A DNA stretch of 64,000 nt from Streptomyces sp. NBC_01296. GTDB lineage: Bacteria > Actinomycetota > Actinomycetes > Streptomycetales > Streptomycetaceae. The notes beneath the pieces were generated by a model that searched no databases, was not told the origin of the DNA, and worked only from the letters and a program-made list of their open reading frames with translations. How positions within the stretch are numbered: position 1 is the stretch's first letter; the number at the start of each line of letters is the position of its first letter. The stretch is from positions 6,076,001 to 6,140,000 of the forward strand of contig NZ_CP130720.1 of the NCBI RefSeq assembly GCF_035984415.1. Direction: 5' to 3'. Both the position numbers and the translations under genes were made by a program. This document shows, in pieces, positions 42,386 to 50,747 of the stretch.

Positions 42386-42492
42386 TTCTGTCTCTTTGCG
42401 GGCCATGACCGCTTCGAAGGCGGGTGCGTCGCCGGCCTGGCCCGCGGTGACGGTCAGTCCCAGCCGGCTGCTCCCGCGGGGCAGTCGGGTCC
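42386..42492 (-). pseudogene. Decayed IS5-type transposase fragment
   Basis: Read on the minus strand, the segment encodes RLGLTVTAGQAGDAPAFEAV followed by a Met, in a frame different from the VOC gene. This is the conserved internal segment of IS5-family DDE transposases common in Streptomyces (LTVTAGQAGDAPAF). The rest of the transposase is missing. The far end, GGTTCTGTCTCTT, at the GH114 stop codon looks like an IS terminus. It marks the right border of the polysaccharide locus. Confidence 0.55.
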
Positions 42493-42495
42493 TGG

Positions 42496-43131
42496 TCAGA
42501 TCGTGACCGGGCCGTTGGCGGTGGCGAACTCGACGGAGACCAGGCCCGGTTCCTCGTCCTCGACCCAGGTGACGTCGATCTGGTCGAGGGGGTGGTCGGC
42601 CGGTTCGCCGAGGAATTCGGCGATGGAGGCGGCGTCGCCGGCGATGGAGACCCCGTGGATGGTGGTGGAGGTGCGCGGGTCGGCGCTCGGGCGCTCCTCG
42701 ACGGGGACCGACCACTGAAGGAAGTAGGGCAGTTGCGGGTCCTCCAGCAGTTCCAGCAGGCCGATCTGCTTCCACCTCAGGTCGAACCCGTCGGGGCGGA
42801 CACGGTGGCCCTCGGCCGAGGTGCGGCCGAGGCGGGCCTCGACCGGGGCGATGTCGTCGACGGAGACCACCCAACCGAGCCAGCCGCCGCCCTCGGCGGC
42901 GCGGCGCGCGACCGCCCGGCCGAAGGGTGCGCGGTCGGCGGCGGGGTGGTCGAGTGTGGTGACGACCTCGACGTAGGTGCCGCCGCTCAGCGGGAGAATG
43001 AAATTGCGGGTGCCGAATCGCGGGTGCACGCCCCCGTCGACGAACCCGGCGCCGAGGGCCGATCCGATCCACTGGACGGTCGAGACGAAGCTGTCGCGGG
43101 CCACTGCATAGGACACGTGATCAAGTCGCAC
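42496..43131 (-). CDS. VOC/glyoxalase-like protein
   Basis: 211 residues. RLDHVSYAV opens a first beta-alpha-beta-beta-beta module (FGTRNFILPLSGGTYVEVV), and a second runs from about residue 95 (WLGWVVSVDDIAPVEARLG), the layout of Glyoxalase_3-type VOC proteins. His in the first strand and Glu in VEVV are possible metal ligands. GTG 43131 is preceded at 6 nt by GATGAT on its strand; GTG 43161 is an alternative. The substrate is unknown. It abuts the transposase remnant. Confidence 0.8.
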   Translation of the reverse strand: MRLDHVSYAVARDSFVSTVQWIGSALGAGFVDGGVHPRFGTRNFILPLSGGTYVEVVTTLDHPAADRAPFGRAVARRAAEGGGWLGWVVSVDDIAPVEARLGRTSAEGHRVRPDGFDLRWKQIGLLELLEDPQLPYFLQWSVPVEERPSADPRTSTTIHGVSIAGDAASIAEFLGEPADHPLDQIDVTWVEDEEPGLVSVEFATANGPVTI

Positions 43132-43270
43132 TGCGCCATCATCACCCGACAACCCGCACACATCCCGACGCCACGCCCGACGCCACGCCCGCCGCCCCGG
43201 CCGTGTCCGCCGTGGATTCAGCCGTGGAGCGGATCGATCATCGTCATCCCGGCTGGGACCGGGGCTGGGA

Positions 43271-44485
43271 CTAGGCGACCGGGAGGACCGCGTGCACCCG
43301 GTAGCCGCCGCCGAACCGGGGCCCGGCGAAGCAGGAGCCGCCCAGCGCCGTGGCCCGTTCGCGCATGCCGAGCAGCCCGTGGCCGCCGCCCGCGCCGTCG
43401 TCCGCGGGGAGCTCGGCGGTGCCGCCGTCGTCCAGTACGGTCACCTCCACCGAGGTGCCGACCCGCACCACGCTGACCTCGGCCCGGACCTCCGGGCCCG
43501 CGTGCTTGCGCACGTTGGTCAGGGCCTCCTGGATCACCCGGTACGCCGCCAGGTCCACGGCGGCCGGCAGCGGATCCCGCTCCCGGCCCAGCTCGACCAT
43601 CACCTTCACCGGCAGCCCGGCGTGCCGGAAGGTGTCCACCAGCTCGTCCAGTACGGTCAGCCCCGGCGCCGGCTCGGTCGGCGCCTCCGGGTCGCCGGAC
43701 TGCCGCAGCAGGCCGACCGTGGCCCGCAGCTCGTTCAGCGCCGAGCGGCTCGCGTCCCGTACATGAGCCAGGGCCTCCTTGGCCTGGTCGGGACGCTTGT
43801 CCATGACGTGCGCGGCCACCCCCGCCTGCACGTTGACCAAGGCGATGTGATGGGCCACCACGTCGTGCAGGTCACGGGCGATCCGCAGCCGCTCCTCGGC
43901 GACCCGCCGCCGGGCCTCCTCATCGCGGGTCCGCTCGGCCCGTTCGGCCCGCTCCCGTATCGCGTCGACGAACGCCCGCCGGCTGCGCACCGCGTCGCCG
44001 GCGGCCGCGGCCATCCCCGTCCAGGCGAAGATGCCGATGTTCTCCTGTGCGTACCAGGGCAGTGGGCCGGCCAGCATGGCCACGCCCGTCAGCCCGGCCA
44101 TCGTGAGCAGGGCGATCCGCCAGGTGGTGGGCCGGTCGGTGCGGGAGGCCAGCGTGTACAGGGCGATCACCGTGGACATGGCGACGGGGGCCCGGGGCTC
44201 GCCGGTGGTCAGCTCCAACAGGCACAGCCCGATGGTCACGGCGAGCACGGTGCGCGTGTGCCGCCGCCGGAACACCAGCGCGGCCGCGCCCAGCACGATC
44301 AGCAGCAGGGAGAACGGCTCGGGGGTCCGGGTCCCGAAGGTGGGCCCGTGCGGGCCGTGCGGATCGGCGAACGAGCCGACGACCATCGAAACGAGCGCCC
44401 CGAGCGCGAGAACGGCATCGGTGGCGAGCGGATGGGTCCGCATCCAGTGCCGGGTGGGGGCGAACGGCCCGAGGTCTGTCGTCAC
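43271..44485 (-). CDS. Two-component sensor histidine kinase, NarL-partner type
   Basis: 404 residues. Five or six membrane helices (residues ~20-165) without a large extracellular sensor precede a HisKA_3 domain, LRIARDLHDVVAHHIALVNV (phospho-His207), and an HATPase with QEALTNVRKHAG, DDGG and GHGLLGMRER. Such kinases pair with LuxR/NarL response regulators, but none is adjacent. The nearest one in the window is at 54582-55280. GTG 44485 follows TACCGT by 6 nt on its strand, so the mRNA is probably leaderless. It converges with no gene; the VOC gene lies downstream on the same strand. Confidence 0.93.
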   Translation of the reverse strand: MTTDLGPFAPTRHWMRTHPLATDAVLALGALVSMVVGSFADPHGPHGPTFGTRTPEPFSLLLIVLGAAALVFRRRHTRTVLAVTIGLCLLELTTGEPRAPVAMSTVIALYTLASRTDRPTTWRIALLTMAGLTGVAMLAGPLPWYAQENIGIFAWTGMAAAAGDAVRSRRAFVDAIRERAERAERTRDEEARRRVAEERLRIARDLHDVVAHHIALVNVQAGVAAHVMDKRPDQAKEALAHVRDASRSALNELRATVGLLRQSGDPEAPTEPAPGLTVLDELVDTFRHAGLPVKVMVELGRERDPLPAAVDLAAYRVIQEALTNVRKHAGPEVRAEVSVVRVGTSVEVTVLDDGGTAELPADDGAGGGHGLLGMRERATALGGSCFAGPRFGGGYRVHAVLPVA

Positions 44486-44525
44486 CCCGATACGGTACGG
44501 CCTGCCTCCGGCCGGGCGGACGGCG

Positions 44526-45260
44526 TCAGAGGCCGGGACGGTGCGGGGGCAGCGGGGCGGCCGGGGGCGGGCGCCGGCCGAGGGGGGCGCGGGAGCGTTC
44601 CGGGCCCCATTTCGCGCGGACCACGCAGACCGCCATGACGGCGGCGATGGCCGCGAGGTGCTCCTTGCCCGCCAGGTTGTCCTTGACCAGCACCTCGCCG
44701 ATCATCACCACGATCACGGCGGCGCCGGTCAGGTACGCCCGGTACCGCCAGCACACGTAGATCGCGAGGCCGACCACCGCCGCCGACGGGCCGGTGTCGT
44801 TGACGACGCGGTCGGACACCGGCAGGCCGAAGGGGTGGTCGGGGCCCAGCGAGAGCCCGATCCGCGCGTACGTGGTCCCGGCGAGGGTGGCGACGTAGCC
44901 GATCAGCAGCGTGCGCCACCAGCCGATGCAGATCTCCGAGATCCCGAAGACCAGCAGGATCTGGACGAGCGCCCCCCACACGGGCAGGTCGAGGGCGGGG
45001 ACGAACAGGGACAGCGGGGTGCGCAGCACGGCCAGCCACAGCGGGTCGACGGCCTTGACCGACCCGAGGTTCTGGACCGGCTGGAACCCCCAGGACGTGT
45101 TCTGGACGATCTGGAAGACCGACGTCAGGCAGACGGCCCCCAGCGTCATCGGGGCGGCCCGCCACTTGTCGCGGACGAGGGCGTCCCGGACGGTCCGGAA
45201 CAGGGGCCCCCACTCGCGGCGGGCGAACCGCCGGAGGGGGGTGGTCGTCCACGCCGTCAA
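44526..45260 (-). CDS. Multi-helix membrane protein coupled to the lysyltransferase gene
   Basis: 244 residues with six or seven helices, from LGAVCLTSVFQIVQN to AIAAVMAVCVVRAKW. The helix order with GPSAAVVGLAIYVCWR resembles rhomboid-type folds (a Ser in GPSAA within a helix), as in several actinobacterial rhomboid-like proteins. The start is TTG 45260, overlapping the stop of the upstream gene by 4 bp (TTGA), so the two are translationally coupled. The C-terminus is Arg/Pro-rich. Function unknown; a role beside phospholipid aminoacylation is suggested by coupling. Confidence 0.75.
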   Translation of the reverse strand: MTAWTTTPLRRFARREWGPLFRTVRDALVRDKWRAAPMTLGAVCLTSVFQIVQNTSWGFQPVQNLGSVKAVDPLWLAVLRTPLSLFVPALDLPVWGALVQILLVFGISEICIGWWRTLLIGYVATLAGTTYARIGLSLGPDHPFGLPVSDRVVNDTGPSAAVVGLAIYVCWRYRAYLTGAAVIVVMIGEVLVKDNLAGKEHLAAIAAVMAVCVVRAKWGPERSRAPLGRRPPPAAPLPPHRPGL

Positions 45261-47128
45261 CGATTGGTCTCCAGATGTCTGCGGTTCAGCCACTTCGGCA
45301 GCCCGGGAGCCTCCAGGAAGCCCTCGGCCCGGCCCGCCGCGATACCGATCCGCAGCAGGTCGGAGCTCTTCTCGAAGAGCATGAACCGCGGTTCCCAGAT
45401 CGGCCGGTATTTGGCGTTGGCCCGGTAGAGGGACTCGATCTGCCACCAGCGGGAGAAGAAGCTCAGCAGCGAGCGCCACATGCGCAGCACCGGACCCGCG
45501 CCGAGCTTGGACCCCCGCTCGAAGACGGAACGGAACATCGCGAAGTTGAGCGAGACCTGTGTGACGCCGATCTCCTTGGAGCGTTCCAGGAGTTCGATGA
45601 CCATGAACTCCATCAGACCGTTCTCGGAATCGCGGTCACGGCGCATGAGGTCCAGCGAGAGGCCCTTGGGGCCCCACGGCACGAAGGACAGCACGGCGCG
45701 CAGATCGCCCTTGCCGTCGGTGCACTCCAGCATCACGCACTGGCCGTCGCCGGGATCGCCCAGTCGGCCCAGTGCCATGGAGAAGCCGCGCTCGGTCGCG
45801 CCGTCGCGCCAGTCGTCGGCGCGGGTGAGGAGTACGTCCATCTCCTCGGCCGGGATGTCGGCGTGGCGGCGGATCCGGACCGTGTACCCGGCGCGCTTGA
45901 CGCGGTTGTAGGCCTGCCGGACGGTCCGCATGGCGCGGCCCTCCAGGGTGAACTCGTCGGTCTCGACGATGGCCTCGTCGCCCAGCTCCAGTGCGTCCAG
46001 GCCGTGCCGCGCGTAGATCTGCCCGGCTTCCTCGCTCGCGCCCATCACGGCCGGCACCCAGCCGTGCTCGCGGGCCTCGGCCAGCCAGGGCTCGATGGCG
46101 CCGGGCCAGGCCTCGGGGTCGCCGATCGGGTCGCCGGACGCCAGCGAGACCCCGCCGACCACGCGGTACGTGACGGCCGCCTTGCCGGTGGGGGACCAGA
46201 TGACGGACTTCTCGCGGCGCAGCGCGAAGTAGCCGAGCGAGTCGCGGTCGCCCTGCTTGGCGAGCAGCGCGCGCAGCTTGTCCTCGTCCTCCTCGGTCAG
46301 CGGGTCGACGGCGCGGCGCGAGCGGAAGGCGGCGAGCAGCACGGCGATCAGCAGCAGCGTCGACATGACGTTGATGACGATGTCCACCCAGCCGGGCGTG
46401 GTGATCGCCGCGTAGTCGCGGGCGTTGGGCTCCAGGGTGATGAGCCGCATCACGCCGTACCGCCAGCGGGCCAGGAACGTGGCGTCGGCGGAGTCCGGGT
46501 CGGTGTTGGCGGCGCCGACGATCAGCGCGGCGAGCAGCGAGGTGAACAGCAGGCCGACGGCGCCGACGATGGTGGCCAGCTTGGGGTTGGAGCGGTCGCC
46601 CTTGGCGTAGAACTCCCGGCGGCCGAGCAGCAGGGCGCCGACGAAGGCCGCGGTCAGCGCGAGGGAGACCCAGTTCTGGGTGTGGTCGCGGAACTCCGGG
46701 TAGCAGAGGTTGAAGTCGCCGCTGGTGCACGGGGCGAAGGCCGCGGTGGCGAAGGCCAGCAGCAGCATGCCGCTGAGCACCAGGTTCAGGATCCACGCGG
46801 CCCGCTTGCGGCGGCCCATGGTGACCGCGAGCAGCAGCGAGAACAGGCCGGACGCGAAGCCCGCCGTGAGCAGGTACGGGGTGTAGAAATCGGCGGTGTT
46901 GTGCCGGCGCAGGTCCTGCCCGAGCGAAAGCCACACCGCGCTGAGGAAGTTGACGAAGGTGACGGCGCGCAGGTACCAGACCGCGAACGCGGCGCTGCGC
47001 CGCGACCGGGCGGACCCCCGGCCGGTCTCCCGGCCGCCCCCTTCGTCTCTCCTGCTGTTCGTGTCCTTGCCGGATCCCTGTGCTGCCTTGGCAGCCTGTG
47101 CGGGCCGGTCGATGTCTGCGCTGGTCAC
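45257..47128 (-). CDS. MprF/LysX-like phosphatidylglycerol lysyltransferase-domain protein
   Basis: 623 residues. A polar N-terminus (~45 residues) is followed by six or seven helices (about residues 50-280). The cytoplasmic DUF2156 aminoacyltransferase domain then has LGYFALRREKSVIWS, YRVVGGVSLASGDPIG, GLSLDLMRRD and NFAMFRSVFERG. Such proteins transfer an amino acid, often Lys, from tRNA to membrane lipid and alter surface charge. GTG 47128 has AGAGG 5 nt upstream; ATG 47143 has none. It is followed by a coupled membrane gene. Confidence 0.88.
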   Translation of the reverse strand: MTSADIDRPAQAAKAAQGSGKDTNSRRDEGGGRETGRGSARSRRSAAFAVWYLRAVTFVNFLSAVWLSLGQDLRRHNTADFYTPYLLTAGFASGLFSLLLAVTMGRRKRAAWILNLVLSGMLLLAFATAAFAPCTSGDFNLCYPEFRDHTQNWVSLALTAAFVGALLLGRREFYAKGDRSNPKLATIVGAVGLLFTSLLAALIVGAANTDPDSADATFLARWRYGVMRLITLEPNARDYAAITTPGWVDIVINVMSTLLLIAVLLAAFRSRRAVDPLTEEDEDKLRALLAKQGDRDSLGYFALRREKSVIWSPTGKAAVTYRVVGGVSLASGDPIGDPEAWPGAIEPWLAEAREHGWVPAVMGASEEAGQIYARHGLDALELGDEAIVETDEFTLEGRAMRTVRQAYNRVKRAGYTVRIRRHADIPAEEMDVLLTRADDWRDGATERGFSMALGRLGDPGDGQCVMLECTDGKGDLRAVLSFVPWGPKGLSLDLMRRDRDSENGLMEFMVIELLERSKEIGVTQVSLNFAMFRSVFERGSKLGAGPVLRMWRSLLSFFSRWWQIESLYRANAKYRPIWEPRFMLFEKSSDLLRIGIAAGRAEGFLEAPGLPKWLNRRHLETNR

Positions 47129-47179
47129 GCGGGCCTCTCCCATGAAACGCGATCATATGGGGCGCCGCCGACCGGTTGC

Positions 47180-48253
47180 TCAGTCCTTCGGCTCCTCCGG
47201 CTCCCGGGCCGCCTGCTCCGGGAGTTCCGCCGCGAGTGCGGCGGCCGCCTGGACCAGGGGCAGAGCCAGCAATGCCCCGGTTCCCTCTCCCACTGTGACG
47301 CCGTGGTCGAGCACAGGGTTGAGTGCCATCCGGTCCAGGGCCTTCGTCTGGCCCGGCTCGCCGCTGGCCTGCCCCGCCAGCCACCAGTCGGGGGCCCGGA
47401 ACGCGGCGCGCTGGGCCACCAGTCCGCAGGCCGCCGAGACGACGCCGTCGAGGATGACCGGCGTGCGGCGGACCGCGCACTGGAGCAGGAACCCGGTGAT
47501 CGCGGCCACGTCGGCGCCGCCGACCGCCGCGAGCAGGGCCACCTGGTCGCCGAGGACCGGACGGGCCCGGCGCAGCGCGTCGCGGATCGCCGCGCACTTG
47601 CGCATCCACATCAGGTCGTCGATGGGCAGCCCGCCGCGTCCGGTGACCACAGACGCATCGGTTCCGCACAGGGCGGCGACGAGCACCGCCGCGACCGTGG
47701 TCCCCCCGACGCTCACGTCCCCCAGGATCACGAGGTCGGTGCCGGAGTCGGCCTCCTCGTCGGCGATCCGCATCCCGAGCCGCAGGGCCGCGTCGGCCTC
47801 CTCGAGGGTGAGCGCGTCCTCGATGTCGATCCGCCCGCTGCCGCGGCGTACGCGGTGGCGGACCACGTCCTCGGGCAGCAGCCCGGGCTCGCAGTCCAGG
47901 CCGGCGTCCACGATCCGTACGCTGGCGCCGAGGCGCCCGGCGAGGATCGAGACGGGGCTGTGCCCGTCGAGCACGGAGCGCACCAGCTCGTGCGCAGTGC
48001 CGGCGGCGCGGGCGGACACCCCCTCGGCGGCGATCCCGTGGTCGGCGGCGAACAGCACGACGCGGGGCCGCTCGATCGGCCGGACGGGAACCCGCCCCTG
48101 CGCGGCGGCGAGCCACTCGGCGAGCTCGTCGAGCCGCCCCAGTGCCCCGGCCGGTACGGCCAGCCGCTCACGGCGTTCCTCGGCGTCACGCCGGACGCCC
48201 CCGTCGGGGCGCTCGATCAGATCGGAGAAGTCGTCGAGATTCAGCGTGGTCAT
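47180..48253 (-). CDS. cobT: Nicotinate-nucleotide--dimethylbenzimidazole phosphoribosyltransferase
   Basis: 357 residues. CobT makes alpha-ribazole phosphate for the lower ligand of cobalamin. Family motifs are VVLFAADHGIAAEGVSA, ILGDVSVGGTTVAA, VTGRGGLPIDDL, AAVGGADVAAITGFLLQ and a C-terminal GEGTGALLALPLV with the catalytic Glu. ATG 48253 is preceded at 7 nt by TACGCT on its strand (leaderless). cobU lies upstream and cobS at 53709, so nucleotide-loop assembly of cobalamin is encoded here in pieces. Confidence 0.96.
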   Translation of the reverse strand: MTTLNLDDFSDLIERPDGGVRRDAEERRERLAVPAGALGRLDELAEWLAAAQGRVPVRPIERPRVVLFAADHGIAAEGVSARAAGTAHELVRSVLDGHSPVSILAGRLGASVRIVDAGLDCEPGLLPEDVVRHRVRRGSGRIDIEDALTLEEADAALRLGMRIADEEADSGTDLVILGDVSVGGTTVAAVLVAALCGTDASVVTGRGGLPIDDLMWMRKCAAIRDALRRARPVLGDQVALLAAVGGADVAAITGFLLQCAVRRTPVILDGVVSAACGLVAQRAAFRAPDWWLAGQASGEPGQTKALDRMALNPVLDHGVTVGEGTGALLALPLVQAAAALAAELPEQAAREPEEPKD

Positions 48254-48324
48254 CTGCCAGAGCGTACAGCGGGTAAGGCCCTCCCCAAGCCCCGTCCGCG
48301 CTGCTCGCCGGGCGGGGCGCGGAG

Positions 48325-49530
48325 TCAGTCCTTCAGGACCACCGCCTGCCCCGCGACCACCATCAGGACGTGCTCGCACTCGGCGGCCACCAGGTTGTTC
48401 AGGCGCCCCAGTTCGTCGCGGAAACGCCGGCCGGACGCGGTCGCGGGAACGATGCCCGAGCCCACCTCGTTGCTGACGGCCACCACCGTGCGACGGGTCG
48501 CCCGCACGGCCGCCACCAGCTCCGCCACCCGCTCCCTGAGCTCCTTTTGACCCTGCGCCGCCCAGACGGCGTCGTCCCAGGCGCCCGCCCGGTCCATCGC
48601 GTCGGTCAGCCACAGCGCCAGACAGTCGATCAGCAGCGGCGGCCCTCCCTCCACCAGCAGCGGCGCCAGCTCGCAGGTCTCCACCGTGCGCCAGCTCCCC
48701 GGCCGCCGCTCCCGGTGCAGGCCGATCCGCGCCGCCCATTCCGCGTCGCCGTCCCGGGAGCCGCCGGTGGCCACGTAGACCACCTCCGGGAAGCTCCCCA
48801 GCCGCCGCTCCGCCTCGAAGGACTTCCCCGAGCGGGCGCCGCCGAGCACCAGCGTCCGGCGCGGCAGGTCCGCCGCCGCGTGGTACTCGCCGACGGTCAC
48901 CGTCGTCCCGTCCGGCACCGCCCGCGCCCCGGCCGCAGCGCACCGGCGGTTCAGCTCCCGGCCCGGCGGGGTGTCGTGGTCCAGGTGCACGGCGATCACG
49001 TCGGTGGTCGGCCCGGCGGCGCCGCTCGCCCGCAGCCGCGCCAGCGCCTGCGGCCGGCCCAGCACGTCCGCGAGGACCATGTCGTACGGGCGCTGCCCGA
49101 CGGCGCCGTTCGTTCCGGCCGGCGCCCCGCCCGGCGGGAGGTACAGCAGCCGGCTCCCGTCCGGCCCGGTCACCTCGTACCCGGTGCCCGGCGCGTCCAT
49201 CGGCACCGCCCGCACCCGGTGCCCGCTGATCACCGCGAGCTCCCGCCCGTCCGGCACCCGCCCGGCGGCCGGCAGCCCCGGCGGCAGCTCGAGCGGCGGC
49301 CCGTCGTGCGGATGGGTGAGCAGGACCTGCCGTACGCCGGCCAGCGAATGCCCCGCGCGGGCGCCGGCCAGCACCGCCCCGGGGGTCAGGTCGAGCAGCA
49401 GCGCCCCGTCGACGAGGAGGGACGTCGCGGCGCGCGACCGGGGGCCGACGGAGACCGCGCAGGCCGCGCAGGGACAGCCGGGGCGGGGCAGTCCTTCGGG
49501 TGTGCCGGTGCCGAGCAGAGTGAGTTCCAC
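48325..49530 (-). CDS. cobU: CobU with an N-terminal metallo-beta-lactamase-like domain
   Basis: 401 residues. Residues ~226-401 are a bifunctional adenosylcobinamide kinase/guanylyltransferase: P-loop VLGGARSGKS (Lys236), VVYVATGGSRDGD, HRERRPGSWRTVE and VVAVSNEVGSGIVPA. The first ~225 residues resemble an MBL-fold hydrolase (ELTLLGTGTPEGLPRPGCPCAAC, LLTHPHDGPP) but the metal motif is HPHDG rather than HxHxDH, so it is probably inactive or altered. GTG 49530 has GGGAGG 8 nt upstream. It makes GDP-cobinamide, the substrate of CobS. Confidence 0.92.
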   Translation of the reverse strand: MELTLLGTGTPEGLPRPGCPCAACAVSVGPRSRAATSLLVDGALLLDLTPGAVLAGARAGHSLAGVRQVLLTHPHDGPPLELPPGLPAAGRVPDGRELAVISGHRVRAVPMDAPGTGYEVTGPDGSRLLYLPPGGAPAGTNGAVGQRPYDMVLADVLGRPQALARLRASGAAGPTTDVIAVHLDHDTPPGRELNRRCAAAGARAVPDGTTVTVGEYHAAADLPRRTLVLGGARSGKSFEAERRLGSFPEVVYVATGGSRDGDAEWAARIGLHRERRPGSWRTVETCELAPLLVEGGPPLLIDCLALWLTDAMDRAGAWDDAVWAAQGQKELRERVAELVAAVRATRRTVVAVSNEVGSGIVPATASGRRFRDELGRLNNLVAAECEHVLMVVAGQAVVLKD

Positions 49531-49645
49531 GAGAAGATCCTCCCGCGTCCCCGGGAGTGGTGCGCGCCCGGCTACTCTGCGGGCAGACTCAAGCAGAGAT
49601 GCGTGCGGAATGCGTGCGAGCAGCGGACGAGCAACGGAGGCGGAC

Positions 49646-49858
49646 ATGGCGTGGACGTGGCGGTTCGAGAAGGCCGACGGCACCGAGACGAGCCCGGCGG
49701 TCGAGCCGGAGGAGTTCACCACGCAGGGCGACGCGGAGTCGTGGATCGGCGAGGTCTGGAAGGAGCTGCTGGAAGGCGGCACCGAGCAGGTGAAGCTGTC
49801 CGACGACAGCGGCACCGAGCTGTACACGATGAGCCTGCGTGAGGCGCTGAACGCCTGA
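49646..49858 (+). CDS. Small conserved acidic protein
   Basis: 70 residues, starting MAWTWRFEKADGTE. It contains GDAESWIGEVWKELLEGG and ends SGTELYTMSLREALNA. ATG 49646 has GGAGG 5 nt upstream, and a strong terminator follows 20 bp after the stop. The compact alpha/beta pattern and good codon use support a real gene of the kind common in Streptomyces. It is divergent from cobU. Function unknown. Confidence 0.8.
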   Translation: MAWTWRFEKADGTETSPAVEPEEFTTQGDAESWIGEVWKELLEGGTEQVKLSDDSGTELYTMSLREALNA

Positions 49859-49877
49859 CCGGCGGCTGCCGATGCAG

Positions 49878-49909
49878 GAAGCCCGGACCCCGCACGGGGT
49901 CCGGGCTTC
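49878..49909. terminator. Bidirectional terminator
   Basis: 14-bp perfect stem (49878-49891 with 49896-49909) with a GCAC loop, between the small acidic gene and the methyltransferase gene. Confidence 0.8.
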
Positions 49910-49934
49910 TGCGGATGTGGTGCAGGGGGGCGGG

Positions 49935-50747
49935 TCAGCCCCGTACGCCGCACAGGTGCAGCAGCGCCGCGACCCCGCGGTAGGGGTCGGTCCGCCCGGC
50001 GCGGTCCTCGGCGGCCAGCAGCCGCTCCAACTCCTCGTCCGGGGGAAGTTTCTCGCCGGCCTCGGTCCCGTCGGTGAAGACGCGTACCCCGTACCAGGCC
50101 TGCAGCGGTGCGCCGATCCCGGACAGCGTGGCCGTGAGCCCGGCCAGCCGGTCGGCCCGTACGTCCAGGCCCAGCCGGTTCGTGTAGTCGATGGTGTCGA
50201 AGGCGGCCAGGGCGGCCTGCCAGTCGGCGTCCAGTCCGGGCCGCATCGCGAGGGCGTCGCCGTTGCGCACCAGCAGGGACAGCAGTCCGCCGGGCGCCAG
50301 CATCCGGGCCAGCCCGGCGAGCATCGCGTCCGGCTCGGGCACGTACATCAGAACGCCGTGGCACAGCACCACGTCGAAGCTGCCCGGCAGGAAGTGCGCG
50401 CCGGTCTCGCGGCCGTCGCCCTCCATGAGCCGGACCCGGTCCTGGATCCCGGCGGGCTCGGCCGCCAGCGCCTCCTGGGCGACGGCGAGCATCGCGGGGT
50501 CCTGCTCCAGTCCGGTCACCTTGTGCCCGGCGCGGGCGAGACGCAGCGCCTGGGTGCCCTGGCCCATGCCGACGTCCAGGACGCGCAGCCGCTGCCCGAC
50601 CGGGAAACGGTGCGCGATCTGTTCGTCGACCTGCCGGCCCACGAGTTCCTGGCGGACGGCGTTGCGCAGTCCGCCCAAGCCCTCGAGCCACAGCCTGGCG
50701 CCCCCCGCGAAGCTGTCTCCCGACGCTCCGGGCTTCCCTCCGCTCAG
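49935..50747 (-). CDS. SAM-dependent methyltransferase, apparent CTG start
   Basis: 270 residues. The SAM motif RVLDVGMGQGTQALRLARAG is followed by VTGLEQDPAML, VRLMEGDG and FDVVLCHGVLMYVPEPDAML, a class I methyltransferase of the CmoA/UbiE-like group. Between the end of the upstream gene and the conserved DSFAGGARLWLEGLGGLRN there is no in-frame ATG or GTG. CTG 50747 overlaps the DUF3043 stop as CTGA, the place where ATGA/GTGA overlaps usually sit, with GGGGAA upstream. Initiation there is inferred. Target substrate is unknown. Confidence 0.8.
   Translation of the reverse strand: MSGGKPGASGDSFAGGARLWLEGLGGLRNAVRQELVGRQVDEQIAHRFPVGQRLRVLDVGMGQGTQALRLARAGHKVTGLEQDPAMLAVAQEALAAEPAGIQDRVRLMEGDGRETGAHFLPGSFDVVLCHGVLMYVPEPDAMLAGLARMLAPGGLLSLLVRNGDALAMRPGLDADWQAALAAFDTIDYTNRLGLDVRADRLAGLTATLSGIGAPLQAWYGVRVFTDGTEAGEKLPPDEELERLLAAEDRAGRTDPYRGVAALLHLCGVRG

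Noticed and set aside
48254..48324. Cobalamin riboswitch before cobT
   Set aside because: The gap is only 71 bp, holds a -10 box next to the start codon, and has no B12-box-like sequence.
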